From: Alphaproteobacteria bacterium 65-37
GTDB taxonomy: Bacteria > Pseudomonadota > Alphaproteobacteria > Reyranellales > Reyranellaceae
NCBI GenBank assembly: GCA_001897995.1
Contig: MKRV01000258.1
Span: 1-64,000, forward strand
DNA length: 64,000 bases
Direction: 5' to 3'
Position 1 is the first letter of the stretch, and every line of letters begins with the position of its first letter. The notes beneath the pieces were generated by a model. The model saw only the letters and a program-made list of their open reading frames with translations, ran no database searches and was not told the DNA's origin. This document shows, one piece after another, positions 35,386 through 44,812 of this stretch. Both the position numbers and the translations under genes were made by a program.

Positions 35386-36636
35386 ATGGCCCGACCGCAC
35401 ATTGTCATCGTCGGTGCCGGCTTCGGGGGATTGAGCGCCGCCCATGCGCTCGCCAACGCCGAGGCCGACGTCACCGTCGTCGATCGGCGGAACTATCATC
35501 TCTTTCAGCCGCTGCTCTACCAGGTCGCCACCGCCGGCCTGTCACCGGCACAGATCGCCTCGCCGATCCGCGCGATCCTGCGCCGCGCGGCCAACATACG
35601 TGTCGTGCTCGGCCGGGTTTCCGGCGTGGACAGGCAGCGCCGCACGGTCGAGGTCGACGGCCACGAGATCGAATACGATCAGCTGGTGCTGGCGACGGGA
35701 TCGCGCCACGCCTATTTCGGCCACGACGAATGGGAGCGCGTGGCGCCCGGCCTCAAGAAGATCGACGATGCCACCGGCATCCGCCGGCGCATCCTGACCG
35801 CCTTCGAACACGCCGAGGCGATGGCGCCGGCCGAGGACAGGCGGCGCTTCCTCACCTTCGTGGTCATTGGGGCCGGACCGACCGGCGTGGAGATGGCCGG
35901 CGCCATCGCCGAACTCGCCCATGTCGCCTTGCGTCACGACTTCCGCACCATCGATCCGCGCGAGGCCCGCATCGTCCTCGTCGAGGCGGGGCCGCGCGTG
36001 CTGCCGGCTTTTCCATTGGAGCTGAGCGCCGCCGCGCAAAAGGCGCTCGACCGGCTGCATGTCGAGGTTCGTCTCGGCACGCCGGTTTCCAATTGCGACG
36101 AGACCGGCGTGACGATCGGCGAGGACCATCTGCCCGCCGCAACGATCGTCTGGGCGGCGGGGGTCGCGGCCTCCCCGGCGGCGCGTTGGCTGGGGACGGA
36201 GGCCGATCCCGTCGGGCGCGTGGTCGTCGGCCCCGATTTCACCGTGCCCGGACATCCCGAGATCTTCGTCATCGGCGACACCGCCCATGCCTTGGATGCG
36301 AACGGCAAGCTCCTGCCCGGCCTGGCGCCGGTCGCCAAGCAGCAGGGCGCCTATGTCGCGCGGGTGCTGCGCGCCCGGATCGCTGGGAAGCGGCCGCCCG
36401 GACCTTTCCGATATCGCGACTGGGGAACCATGGCGACGATCGGCCGGCGGGCCGCGGTCGCGGATTTCGGCTGGCTGCGGCTCAGCGGCACGCTCGCCTG
36501 GCTGATGTGGGGCCTGGTCCACGTCTCGTTCCTGATCGGCTTCAGGAATCGGCTGGTCGTGATGCTCGACTGGATCTGGTCCTATCTGACCTTCCAGTCG
36601 GGCGCGCGCCTGATTGTTGGCCCCGGATCGCACTAA
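35386..36636 (+). CDS. ndh: Type II NADH:quinone oxidoreductase
   Basis: Peripheral-membrane NADH dehydrogenase of 416 residues that passes electrons to quinone without pumping protons. FAD motif HIVIVGAGFGGLSAAHAL, the NDH-2 signature RRNYHLFQPLLYQVATAGLS, NADH motif VVIGAGPTGVEMAGAIAEL and the quinone-side AHALDANGKLLPGLAPVAKQ all fit. The C-terminal GLVHVSFLIGFRNRLVVMLD, then WIWSYLTFQSGARL, is the membrane-binding amphipathic region. It has its own small gap upstream. Confidence 0.94.
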   Translation: MARPHIVIVGAGFGGLSAAHALANAEADVTVVDRRNYHLFQPLLYQVATAGLSPAQIASPIRAILRRAANIRVVLGRVSGVDRQRRTVEVDGHEIEYDQLVLATGSRHAYFGHDEWERVAPGLKKIDDATGIRRRILTAFEHAEAMAPAEDRRRFLTFVVIGAGPTGVEMAGAIAELAHVALRHDFRTIDPREARIVLVEAGPRVLPAFPLELSAAAQKALDRLHVEVRLGTPVSNCDETGVTIGEDHLPAATIVWAAGVAASPAARWLGTEADPVGRVVVGPDFTVPGHPEIFVIGDTAHALDANGKLLPGLAPVAKQQGAYVARVLRARIAGKRPPGPFRYRDWGTMATIGRRAAVADFGWLRLSGTLAWLMWGLVHVSFLIGFRNRLVVMLDWIWSYLTFQSGARLIVGPGSH

Positions 36637-36786
36637 GAATCGCACTGAACGTCCGGATTGCGCCGATCGAATGTGCAGGGGCAGCGCTAACTTCACGAAG
36701 AAGTGCCCGTTGGGGGGCCACCGAAGAGGCCGGCACCGCCGGCTGGCCGCTAGGCCACATCGAATGACTTGGCTAGACTCCCGGCA

Positions 36787-38232
36787 ATGACCGCCGACGT
36801 CACCGTCCCGGCCCAATCCGTTCGTCCCACCCGCCGCCGCAATGCCACCTTCGGCCTATCCTGGCGGATTCTCGGGCTGGTCGTGGCTGCCGTCATGGCT
36901 GCGGAAGTGGCGATCTTCCTGCCGTCGATCGCCCGCTTTCGGCTCGTCTATCTCGAGCAGCTGATCGAAAGCGGCACGCTCGCGGCGCTGGCCCTCGACG
37001 CCACGCCCGACAACATGATCAACGAGAACGTGAAGCGCGCGCTGCTCGATCATGCCCGGGTCGACGCCGTGGCCCTGATCGAGCCCAACCGGCCCAAGCG
37101 CGCGCTGATGAATATCGAGCCGCGGCCGGAGATGCCGGGCTACAAGCTCAAGGATCGCGACGCGCTCGGCCTGATCTGGGATGCATTGTCGGCCATGGCG
37201 CATGACGGGTCACGCCATATCAAGGTGGTCGGCGGCTCGATGCGGCTGCCCAAGGCCAAGGTCTGGATCGTGGTCGACGAGATGCCGATGCGCGAGGCCA
37301 TGTACGACTATGCCAGCCGCATCCTCGTCCTCTCGATCATCATCGCCTTCTCGACCGCGGCACTTCTCTATCTGGCACTGCGCTGGATGGTGGTCCGGCC
37401 CTTGCAGTCGCTCTCGGCGGACATGACAACGTTCCGCCATGCCCCCGAGGAAGCCGGACCCGAGCGGCCGCCGACCGCGCGCAACGACGAGATCGGTGTG
37501 GTCGACCGCGAGTTCCGCAACCTGCAGCAAGAGCTGCGCGCGTCGTTGCGCCAGAAGTCGCGCCTCGCCGAAGTCGGCGCCGCCACCAACAAGATCAACC
37601 ATGATCTGCGCAACATGCTGTCGACGGCGCGGCTGCTGTCTGACCGGCTGGCAAGCAGCGGCGACGAGCGGACGCGCGCCCTGGCGCCCACCATCCTCAA
37701 CACCATCGACCGCGCGACCCGGCTCGCCAGCGACGCGATCGAATACGTGCGCGAGCGGCCTACCCCCAAGCTCGCCGAGGTCGATCTCACCGACCTCGTC
37801 GACGAAGTCGGCATCGTGCTGCAGGAGCAGGGCGAGGATCGTGATCCCAATCTGCTGCGCAGCTGGCAGAACGAAACCGGCGGCGAACGCGTCCAGGCCG
37901 ACCGCGACCTGCTCTACCGTGTGTTCCTCAATCTCGGCCGCAATGCCTTCGAGTGCGGCGCGACTGCCGTCACCGTGCGCAGCCGGGCCAACGGTGGCTT
38001 TCTGCTGATCGACGTCGTCGACAACGGCCCGGGCGTGCCGCCGGCCGTTGCCAGCCAGCTCTTCCGGCCCTTCACCACTGGCGGCCGCGCCGGCGGCGCG
38101 GGCCTCGGCCTCGCGATCGCCCGCGACCTGGTGCGCGCCCATGGCGGCGATATCACGCTCGCGGACACGAGCAGCCAGGGCACCACGTTCCGTTTCACCC
38201 TGCCCTGCAGCAGCGTCAGCCCTCGGCCTTGA
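36787..38232 (+). CDS. Sensor histidine kinase
   Basis: Membrane sensor kinase of 481 residues. Two membrane helices (about residues 27-45 and 180-205) bound a periplasmic sensor of about 130 residues. A HAMP-like linker follows, then the phospho-acceptor in NHDLRNMLSTARLLS (His272), the N-box LGRNAFECG and ATP-lid motifs DVVDNGPGVPP and GGAGLGLAIARDLVRAHGG. No response regulator is next to it, so it is an orphan. The ATG at 36787 was chosen over the TTG at 36769. It converges with and overlaps the DUF1499 gene by 17 bases. Confidence 0.93.
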   Translation: MTADVTVPAQSVRPTRRRNATFGLSWRILGLVVAAVMAAEVAIFLPSIARFRLVYLEQLIESGTLAALALDATPDNMINENVKRALLDHARVDAVALIEPNRPKRALMNIEPRPEMPGYKLKDRDALGLIWDALSAMAHDGSRHIKVVGGSMRLPKAKVWIVVDEMPMREAMYDYASRILVLSIIIAFSTAALLYLALRWMVVRPLQSLSADMTTFRHAPEEAGPERPPTARNDEIGVVDREFRNLQQELRASLRQKSRLAEVGAATNKINHDLRNMLSTARLLSDRLASSGDERTRALAPTILNTIDRATRLASDAIEYVRERPTPKLAEVDLTDLVDEVGIVLQEQGEDRDPNLLRSWQNETGGERVQADRDLLYRVFLNLGRNAFECGATAVTVRSRANGGFLLIDVVDNGPGVPPAVASQLFRPFTTGGRAGGAGLGLAIARDLVRAHGGDITLADTSSQGTTFRFTLPCSSVSPRP

Positions 38233-38965
38233 GACGCGCCAGGAAGGTGCGCACCCGTTCGACATTGCCGCCGAGATCGGCTTCGCCGATACGGCTCTTG
38301 GAACGGATGTCGACACGACAGCCTGTGCCCTGGGGCCGAATGCGGACGACGATATCGTCGCGGAAGCCGAACCACTGGCTGGTGGCGACCGCTTCCAGCC
38401 GTCCCTCCGCCGGCGCACGGGCGACGACGTTCCAGCCCATCGCCGCGGCGACCTGGTCGGCTCGCCGGAAGGCCTCGTCGGGCGGTACCGGCAGGACGAG
38501 GGCTTCGATGTCGGGGAAGGCCGCCTTCTGCAAAGGCGCGCTGGCGGCAGGGTAGGCCGGTGGATTGGACGCGCCGCGGCGCAACGGCAAGGTGGCGACC
38601 AGCGGCGGCGGGCTGCCGAGGTCGGTGGTGATATCGTTGATCGCCGGCAGGGTCTGGGCCTGCAGGAACCAGCGCAGCGGCACCCACGATGCCGCGACGC
38701 CGATCACGATGCCGAGAAAGGCCGCCACGAAGCCGCGCCGCCGATCGCCTGGCCGCGTCGGCAGGATCGTCGCGAGCCCCAGGGTCGCCCCTGCAGCAGC
38801 CACGTAGAAACCGTAGCGGAAGACGGCGATGGCCGCTTCGATGTCGAGCTCCAGGAAGCGGTGAAGCGGCCCGGAGGCGGCCACGATGAGGGCGCCCACG
38901 CAGGCCAGAATGAAGGCCATGCGGGCCAGGCGATGGCTTATCGGGTTGCTCGGCCGAACAAACAT
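38216..38965 (-). CDS. DUF1499 family membrane protein
   Basis: Protein of 249 residues with about three membrane helices at the N-terminus (RMAFILACVGALIVAAS, YGFYVAAAGATLGLATILP, FVAAFLGIVIGVAASWVPLR). The C-terminal DUF1499 domain has INDITTDLGSPPPLVATLPL and DDIVVRIRPQGTGCRVDIRS with SRIGEADLGGNVERVRTFL. Function is unknown; the domain is widespread in Alphaproteobacteria and plant plastids. The start at 38965 is preferred to 39034, as it gives a compact N-terminus. Confidence 0.88.
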   Translation of the reverse strand: MFVRPSNPISHRLARMAFILACVGALIVAASGPLHRFLELDIEAAIAVFRYGFYVAAAGATLGLATILPTRPGDRRRGFVAAFLGIVIGVAASWVPLRWFLQAQTLPAINDITTDLGSPPPLVATLPLRRGASNPPAYPAASAPLQKAAFPDIEALVLPVPPDEAFRRADQVAAAMGWNVVARAPAEGRLEAVATSQWFGFRDDIVVRIRPQGTGCRVDIRSKSRIGEADLGGNVERVRTFLARLKAEG

Positions 38966-39050
38966 CCACGCTCCACGGCGGCATCGTAACCGCGAAACGA
39001 AAACAACGCACCCGCTCGACAAGGCGCACTGCATTCTCTATGCGGCCCCG

Positions 39051-39938
39051 ATGAATGCAGCCAACACCGTCCGGCGCCGCGCCATGGCGGCAGGCCTCGT
39101 GGCCATCGGGCTCTGGAGCATGCTGGCGGCGCTCTCGGTGCTGGTCGGTCCCGTGCCGCCTTTCCAGATGGTCGCAATGACCTTCACCGTCGGCGCCACC
39201 ATCGGCATCGTCCGCGCCCTGCGCCGTGGTGTCGGCTGGACCGGTCTGGTTGGCTGGCCGGGGCCGGTCTGGCTGCTGGGAGTAGGCGGCCTCTTCGGCT
39301 ATCACGCGCTCTACTTCGCCGCGCTGCAGCTCGCGCCGCCGGCCGAAGCCAACCTGGTCAACTACCTCTGGCCGCTGTTGATCGTGCTGCTGTCCGCGCC
39401 GCTGGCCGGTGAAAAACTGAGTTGGTCGCATCTCCTGGGAGCGCTGCTGGGTTTTGCCGGCGTGGCGCTTCTCGCCTTCGGCCGCGGCGTTCATTTCGCC
39501 GGCGACCACGCGCTGGGCTACGCCCTGGCGGCCGGCTGTGCCCTTTCCTGGTCGCTCTACTCGGTGCTGTCGCGCCGCTTCGGAGAAACGCCGACCGACG
39601 CGATCGCGGCCTTCTGTGCAGCATCGGCGCTGCTGTCGCTCGTCTGCCACCTCGTCTTCGAGCGCACCGTTTGGCCGGCGACGCCCACCGCGTGGCTCGC
39701 CGTGCTGGCGCTGGGCTGTGGCCCGGCCGGGACCGCTTTCTATTTCTGGGATCACGCCGTGAAACGGGGCGACATTCGCGCGCTGGGCGCTCTGTCCTAT
39801 GCGACGCCCATCCTCTCGACGGCGATCCTGATCGCCTGCGGGCTCGCCCAGCCCACCAGCGCGCTGCTGCTCGCCGCCCTGCTGGTCACGGCAGGCGCCG
39901 TCCTCGCGTCGCGCGACCTGTGGCGCCGAGGCCGCTGA
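39051..39938 (+). CDS. DMT superfamily (EamA-type) transporter
   Basis: Metabolite exporter of 295 residues with ten hydrophobic segments in two EamA halves; the first begins AMAAGLVAIGLWSMLAALSV and the second GYALAAGCALSWSLYSVLSR. Glu in APPAEANLVNYLWPLLIVLL is the typical EamA position. It resembles YddG-like aromatic amino-acid exporters, but the substrate is unproven. It is divergent from the DUF1499 gene and convergent with the cupin gene, 9 bases apart. Confidence 0.9.
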   Translation: MNAANTVRRRAMAAGLVAIGLWSMLAALSVLVGPVPPFQMVAMTFTVGATIGIVRALRRGVGWTGLVGWPGPVWLLGVGGLFGYHALYFAALQLAPPAEANLVNYLWPLLIVLLSAPLAGEKLSWSHLLGALLGFAGVALLAFGRGVHFAGDHALGYALAAGCALSWSLYSVLSRRFGETPTDAIAAFCAASALLSLVCHLVFERTVWPATPTAWLAVLALGCGPAGTAFYFWDHAVKRGDIRALGALSYATPILSTAILIACGLAQPTSALLLAALLVTAGAVLASRDLWRRGR

Positions 39939-39947
39939 GGCGGAAGC

Positions 39948-40373
39948 TTAACCCGGCATCCAATTGGCCGGAGCGAGTTCAAAGCCGGCAAAATCGAAGG
40001 CCGGCGCCACGGTGCAGCCGACCAGGGTCCAGGCGCCGAGCGAGCGTGCCGCCTGCCAGACGCCGCGCGGCACCACGATCTGCGGCGTTTCTCCACCGGC
40101 GAGGTCGCTGCCGAGCCGCAGGTGGCGCATGGTCTCGCCGTCGTCGCTCATCGACAGCTCGATCGGCGCTCCCGAGTAGTAGTGCCACACTTCGTCGGCA
40201 TCGACGCGGTGCCAGTGCGACCGCTCGCCCGCCTTGAGCAGGAAGAAGATCGCCGTACTGGCGCCGCGTCCTCCGGAACCGGAAGGGTCGGCAGCACGGA
40301 AGGTCTCACGAAAATGCCCGCCCTCGGGATGGGGCTGCAACCGGAGACGGACGATGATCTCGTCGGCGGTCAT
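39948..40373 (-). CDS. Cupin_5 (DUF985) family protein
   Basis: Small beta-barrel protein of 141 residues. Family motifs are LQPHPEGGHFRETFR near the start, AIFFLLKAGERSHWHRVDAD (the possible metal or ligand His pair) and VPRGVWQAARSLGAWTLVGC with VAPAFDFAGFELA. It belongs with YML079-like cupins; no reaction is established. The start at 40373 leaves 14 bases after the GST stop, so they are probably cotranscribed. Confidence 0.92.
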   Translation of the reverse strand: MTADEIIVRLRLQPHPEGGHFRETFRAADPSGSGGRGASTAIFFLLKAGERSHWHRVDADEVWHYYSGAPIELSMSDDGETMRHLRLGSDLAGGETPQIVVPRGVWQAARSLGAWTLVGCTVAPAFDFAGFELAPANWMPG

Positions 40374-40387
40374 TGTCGCGCAGGCGA

Positions 40388-41008
40388 TCAGGCCGGCGGC
40401 GGAACGGTGGCCTTCATCGAGGGCAGCCTGGAGAAGGTCGCGAACCACTTGGCGAGCTTGGGATGCTTGCCGCGCCAGTCGTAATTGCCGAAGCGGAAAT
40501 CGAGATAACCCAGCGCGCAGCCGATCGAGATGGTGCCGATGGTCGGCTTGCCTTTCAGAGCCTTGGCCTCGGCCTCGAGCTGGCCGAGCACGCCGTCGAT
40601 CTTCTTCATCTGGCCCTTGGTCCAGTCGGGCCAGCGGCGCTCCTCGGGCCGCAGGAAGCCTTCGTAACGCGCCAGCAACGCCGCATCGAGCAGGCCGTCG
40701 CCCATCGCCTGCTGGCGCAACGCCATCCAGCGGTCGCGGCCCTTGCGCGGAAAGAGCTTGCGGCCCTTGTGCTGGTGGTCGAGATACTCGCAGATCACCG
40801 GCGAGTCGAAGAGGTCCATGTTCTTGATCGACAGCACAGGGATCTTGCCGACCGGATTGTGCTTGTCGACGTCGGCATTGGGCGCCACCGGCGACAGGGC
40901 GACGTTGACCATGTCGAGTTTCTTGTCGAGCTTGGCCTCGATCGCCAGCACCCTGACCTTGCGGGCATAGGGCGAGGACGGCGAATAGTAGAGCTTCATC
41001 TTGGCCAT
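40388..41008 (-). CDS. Glutathione S-transferase
   Basis: GST of 206 residues. The N-terminal domain has KLYYSPSSPYARKVRVLAIE (active Ser in the S-P-Y region), NPVGKIPVLSIKNMDLFDSP (cis-Pro) and SPVICEYLD. The C-terminal helical domain includes TISIGCALGYLDFRF with the N-capping box. This resembles the YibF-like branch. It lies between the Ldh-type dehydrogenase and the cupin gene on one strand. Confidence 0.93.
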   Translation of the reverse strand: MAKMKLYYSPSSPYARKVRVLAIEAKLDKKLDMVNVALSPVAPNADVDKHNPVGKIPVLSIKNMDLFDSPVICEYLDHQHKGRKLFPRKGRDRWMALRQQAMGDGLLDAALLARYEGFLRPEERRWPDWTKGQMKKIDGVLGQLEAEAKALKGKPTIGTISIGCALGYLDFRFGNYDWRGKHPKLAKWFATFSRLPSMKATVPPPA

Positions 41009-41034
41009 GGTCGGTCTCCTGTCTTCCGGTCGCG

Positions 41035-42138
41035 TCAGGCGCCGGCCATCCGGGGGATTTCCGTATCGTTCAGCCTCACCAGACGGGCGGTGTCGACGAG
41101 CTGCTGCCAGGTCGTGCTGTCGATCGGAATGCCGTTCGTCTCTCGGTCGAGCTTGCGGGCCCGCTCGGGCTCGCCGGGCACCAGCACCTCGTCGACGCCG
41201 GGCTGCGGCTTGGCCGACTTCACCCAGCCGATGAAATTGTCGACCTCGTCCTCGAAGAACGCCGTGCCGCCCATCGCCTCGGGATCGATGATGATCGACA
41301 GCATGTTGTTGATGATGTCGGTGCCGTCCTTCTTGATCGTGCGCGGGCTGTGCGTGCGGCCGCCGGTCAGCGCACCGGCCAGCAGGTCGCAGATCACGGC
41401 AAGCCCACCGCCCTTGTGCAGGCCGAACGGCAGGATGGCGCCGTAGGGCGGGTTGTACATGACGCCCGGCTCGGTCGTGGCATTGCCGGCCGCATCGATC
41501 AGCAGGCCAGGCTCCATCTGGATCTTCTTGTTGTTGGCGACGCGTACCTTACCCATCGCCACCTGGCTGGTGGCGAAGTCGAGCACGATCGGCTCCTGGC
41601 CCTTGCGCGGAATGGCCGTGCAATAGGGGTTGGTCGTGAAGCGCGCCTCGGCGCCGCCGAACGGCGCCACCAGCGACTTGTGGCCGTGCACATTCACCCA
41701 GTGCGTGCTCACCATGCCGGCGCGCGCGCACTGCTCGCCCCAATGGCCGATGCGGCCGATGTGATGGGAATTCTTCAGGCCGACGACGCAGACGCCGTGC
41801 GTCTTCGCTCGCTCGATGCCGATATCCATCGCTTCCTTGGCGATGACCTGGCCGTAGCCGGCGCCACCGTCGACCACAATCACCGCACCATTGTCGCGAT
41901 CGATCTTCGCATGGTGGTTGCGCTTGCAGGCGCCGTTCGTGGTGTTCTGAATATAGTGCGGCATCATGCCGACGCCGTGGCTGTCATGGCCGAACAGGTT
42001 GGCGAGCACGAGATGGTCGGCGACCAGCTTCGCTTCTTCCGCCGAGCTGCCATCTGCCCGACAAATCGCCATCGTGAAGCTATGCAGGCGGTCAGGCGCA
42101 ATCCGGACCTCGCCCACAGAGCTCTGCCCTTCGGCCAT
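41035..42138 (-). CDS. Ldh family oxidoreductase (malate/L-lactate/ureidoglycolate dehydrogenase type)
   Basis: NAD(P)-dependent 2-hydroxyacid or 2-ketoacid dehydrogenase of 367 residues in the LDH2 family, which is unrelated to classical Rossmann lactate dehydrogenases. Characteristic features are SAEEAKLVADHLVLANLFGH with DSHGVGMMPHYI (catalytic His), GVCVVGLKNSHHIGRIGHWG, PFGGAEARFTTNPYCTAIP and DFATSQVAMGKV. The substrate cannot be told from sequence alone. GGGGGAGAGAAAGAC precedes the start, and downstream are the GST and cupin genes. Confidence 0.93.
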   Translation of the reverse strand: MAEGQSSVGEVRIAPDRLHSFTMAICRADGSSAEEAKLVADHLVLANLFGHDSHGVGMMPHYIQNTTNGACKRNHHAKIDRDNGAVIVVDGGAGYGQVIAKEAMDIGIERAKTHGVCVVGLKNSHHIGRIGHWGEQCARAGMVSTHWVNVHGHKSLVAPFGGAEARFTTNPYCTAIPRKGQEPIVLDFATSQVAMGKVRVANNKKIQMEPGLLIDAAGNATTEPGVMYNPPYGAILPFGLHKGGGLAVICDLLAGALTGGRTHSPRTIKKDGTDIINNMLSIIIDPEAMGGTAFFEDEVDNFIGWVKSAKPQPGVDEVLVPGEPERARKLDRETNGIPIDSTTWQQLVDTARLVRLNDTEIPRMAGA

Positions 42139-42346
42139 GTCTTTCTCTCCCCCGGTCGACGCTTTCGGCGCGCAAGGTTCCGCGTCGTCAAGGCCCTGTC
42201 AACGACGAAGCGGCAGGCCTTGATTTACCTTGGAAAAAAGACGCCCTGATTTCGCCCCGCTGAGCCGCCAAAGACGGGGCGACCCGACGGCACCGGCCGT
42301 GGTAGGACCACAAAGCCCCCAGTTGTTTTCCGGAATCGCGCACCGA

Positions 42347-44812
42347 ATGCGATCTCTAGCCCGTTTCACCCTGTTCGTGCTGCTGCTGGCCGGTATTGCG
42401 GTCACGGCGGTGGCCCAGACGCCGCCGCAACAGCCGCAGCGGCCATTCGGCCAGCTGATCGACCTGTGGACCCGCCAGCTCGACCGCATCGCCACGCGCA
42501 CCGAACAGGCGGGGCTGCTGCCGGCCGAGATCGACGTGCTGCGCGACCAGACGACCGATGTGCGCGCCGCGGCCCTGGCGGCGGCGGCGCTGGCGCGCAG
42601 CGACCTCGCCGACACAAAGAAGCTGCTGGCGCCGCTCGAGATCAAGCCGGGGACCGACGCGCCCCCCGAAACCGATGCGGTGAAGGCCGAGCGGGAACGG
42701 CTGACCAGCCAGGCGACGCTGAACGAAAGCCGGATGAAACAGTGCGAGGTCGTGATCGCGCGGGCCGACCAGCTGCTCGAGCGCATGACCAAGCTGCGCA
42801 GCGACCTGGTGTTCCAGAATCTGATGCGGCGCGACCCGTCACCCCTGTCGAGCGATGTCTGGATCAAGATCGGCCCCCAGCTCGCCGCCGCCGTCAACGG
42901 GCTGGCGAGCGCCACCGCGACCTGGTTCGGCAACGGCCTGGCGCCGCTGCGCAACCAGGACCTTCTGCCCCCCGCGCTGTGGGCCGCCGTCACCATCTTC
43001 CTGTGGTGGCTCGGCCGTGTCCTGCGCCGGCGGTTCGGCCGTGACGGTACCCATGTCGACCTGCAGCAGTACCGCACCATCGCGACCGCCATCGACGGTG
43101 TCGGCCTAGTGCTGGTGCCGGTCCTCGCCGTGCTGCTGGTCAGCAAGCTGCTGCAGGCCACCGCGCCGCCGGCGCCGCTCGACCAGCTGGTTCCCGACAC
43201 GGCGATCCGCCTGATCTGGCTGCTTCTGGTCTTCGGCCTGACGGCGGCCGGCCTGTCGCCGGGCCGACCGGAATGGCGTTTTCTGCCCCTCACCAACGAC
43301 AGCGCCCAGCACCTGTCGCACAGCCTGCGACGGCTGATGGTCGTCGGCGTTCTGCTCGACCTCGTCTATGTCGCGCTGAGCCGCGGCGGCGACAGCAGCT
43401 CGATCGTGGCGGTCGGCGCGCTGGTGCTGGCGACAACGGTGGCGCTGCTCGCCCTGCCGGCGCTCTCCAATCGCTCCTGGCAGGCGGCACGCCCGGAAGG
43501 GTCTGACCTGCCGGCGATGATCGGCGGCACCTGGTGGTCGGTGACCCGGCTCGTTCTGTCCGCGGTCGTCCTGTCGTCGATCGCCTTCGCGCTCGCCGGC
43601 TATGCCACGCTCGCCTCGCACCTCCATTCGGCGATCTCGGCGACCTGCCTGCTGATTGCCGTCGCCCTGCTGCTGCACCAGCTGGCCTCCGACCTGCTCG
43701 AAGCGGCCGCGGCGCCCAACACGCCGTCCGGCGCCTGGGCCCGCCGCCGCCTAGGGCTGCCGACCGACGCCAAGGTGCGCGGGCAGTATCTGCTCCTGCT
43801 GCTGTTTGATGTCGCACTGGTGATCCTGCTGGCGATCGCCATTCCGATCACCTGGAACGTCGATATCGACGCGATTCTCGACGGCTTTGGTCAGCTTCTG
43901 CGCGGCGTGAAGATCGGCGGCGTCACGATCTCGCTCGGCAATGTCGGCATGGCGATCATGGCCTTCGCGGTCTGCATGCTGCTGGCGCGCCTGATCCGCA
44001 GCATCGTGCGCGACCGCGTGCTGCCGACCGTCGACACGCCGCTGCCGCTGCGCCAGTCGATCGACGCCGGCCTCAACTATATCGGCGTGATCGTCGCCAT
44101 CCTGATCGCCATCGGCGCGCTCGGCGTCGATTTCACCAACCTTGCCATCGTGCTGGGTGCTCTGTCGGTCGGTATCGGCCTCGGCCTGCAGAACATCGCC
44201 AACAACGTGATGTCCGGCGTGATCCTGCTGATCGAGCGGCCGATCAAAGCCGGTGACTGGATCGTGGTCAGCGGCCACGAAGGCTTCGTGCGGCGCATCA
44301 ACATCCGCGCCACCGAGATCGAGACCTTCCAGCGCACGCATGTGATCGTACCCAACAGCGTCTTCCTGCAAAATCCGGTGGTCAACCGCACCTATTCGGA
44401 CACGTCGAGCCGCATCGAGATCAAGCTCACCGTGCCGCTGGGTACCGACGTCGCCGTCATGGAGAGCATGCTGCGCGAGGCGGCCCTAGGCCATGCCCGC
44501 GTCCTGCGCGTGCCAGCACCGGTCATTCGTTTCGTCAAGGTCGCGCCGAGCGGTCTCGATTTCGAGCTCTTCGTCTTCGTGGCGCGGCTCGAGGATCGGC
44601 AGATCGTGATCAACGACCTCAACCGGGCGCTGCTCGCCAAATTGATCGAACAGAAGATCATCGACCCGGCACCAGTTCCGGAATTCAAGGTCCGCGGCCT
44701 GGATCGACTGGGTGTCCTGCTGCATGCCGACCCCGAGCCGGACACCAGGGCCGCCGGCAAGGACGGCTCGGCGGAAGGAACCGGTGATGCCGGCGCGGCG
44801 CCGAAGGCCTGA
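42347..44812 (+). CDS. Mechanosensitive channel protein with N-terminal DUF3772 (MscS/MscK-like)
   Basis: Large inner-membrane channel subunit of 821 residues. A signal or first helix (FTLFVLLLAGIAVTAVAQT) precedes a periplasmic DUF3772 domain with coiled-coil character (about 30-180), then about ten membrane segments. The C-terminal MscS core has the pore helix LGALSVGIGLGLQNIANNVM and SGVILLIERPIKAGDWIVV, the beta domain THVIVPNSVFLQNPVVNRTY and the alpha-beta cage. It would open on membrane tension during osmotic downshock. The last 26 bases overlap the start of the hydrolase gene. Confidence 0.94.
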   Translation: MRSLARFTLFVLLLAGIAVTAVAQTPPQQPQRPFGQLIDLWTRQLDRIATRTEQAGLLPAEIDVLRDQTTDVRAAALAAAALARSDLADTKKLLAPLEIKPGTDAPPETDAVKAERERLTSQATLNESRMKQCEVVIARADQLLERMTKLRSDLVFQNLMRRDPSPLSSDVWIKIGPQLAAAVNGLASATATWFGNGLAPLRNQDLLPPALWAAVTIFLWWLGRVLRRRFGRDGTHVDLQQYRTIATAIDGVGLVLVPVLAVLLVSKLLQATAPPAPLDQLVPDTAIRLIWLLLVFGLTAAGLSPGRPEWRFLPLTNDSAQHLSHSLRRLMVVGVLLDLVYVALSRGGDSSSIVAVGALVLATTVALLALPALSNRSWQAARPEGSDLPAMIGGTWWSVTRLVLSAVVLSSIAFALAGYATLASHLHSAISATCLLIAVALLLHQLASDLLEAAAAPNTPSGAWARRRLGLPTDAKVRGQYLLLLLFDVALVILLAIAIPITWNVDIDAILDGFGQLLRGVKIGGVTISLGNVGMAIMAFAVCMLLARLIRSIVRDRVLPTVDTPLPLRQSIDAGLNYIGVIVAILIAIGALGVDFTNLAIVLGALSVGIGLGLQNIANNVMSGVILLIERPIKAGDWIVVSGHEGFVRRINIRATEIETFQRTHVIVPNSVFLQNPVVNRTYSDTSSRIEIKLTVPLGTDVAVMESMLREAALGHARVLRVPAPVIRFVKVAPSGLDFELFVFVARLEDRQIVINDLNRALLAKLIEQKIIDPAPVPEFKVRGLDRLGVLLHADPEPDTRAAGKDGSAEGTGDAGAAPKA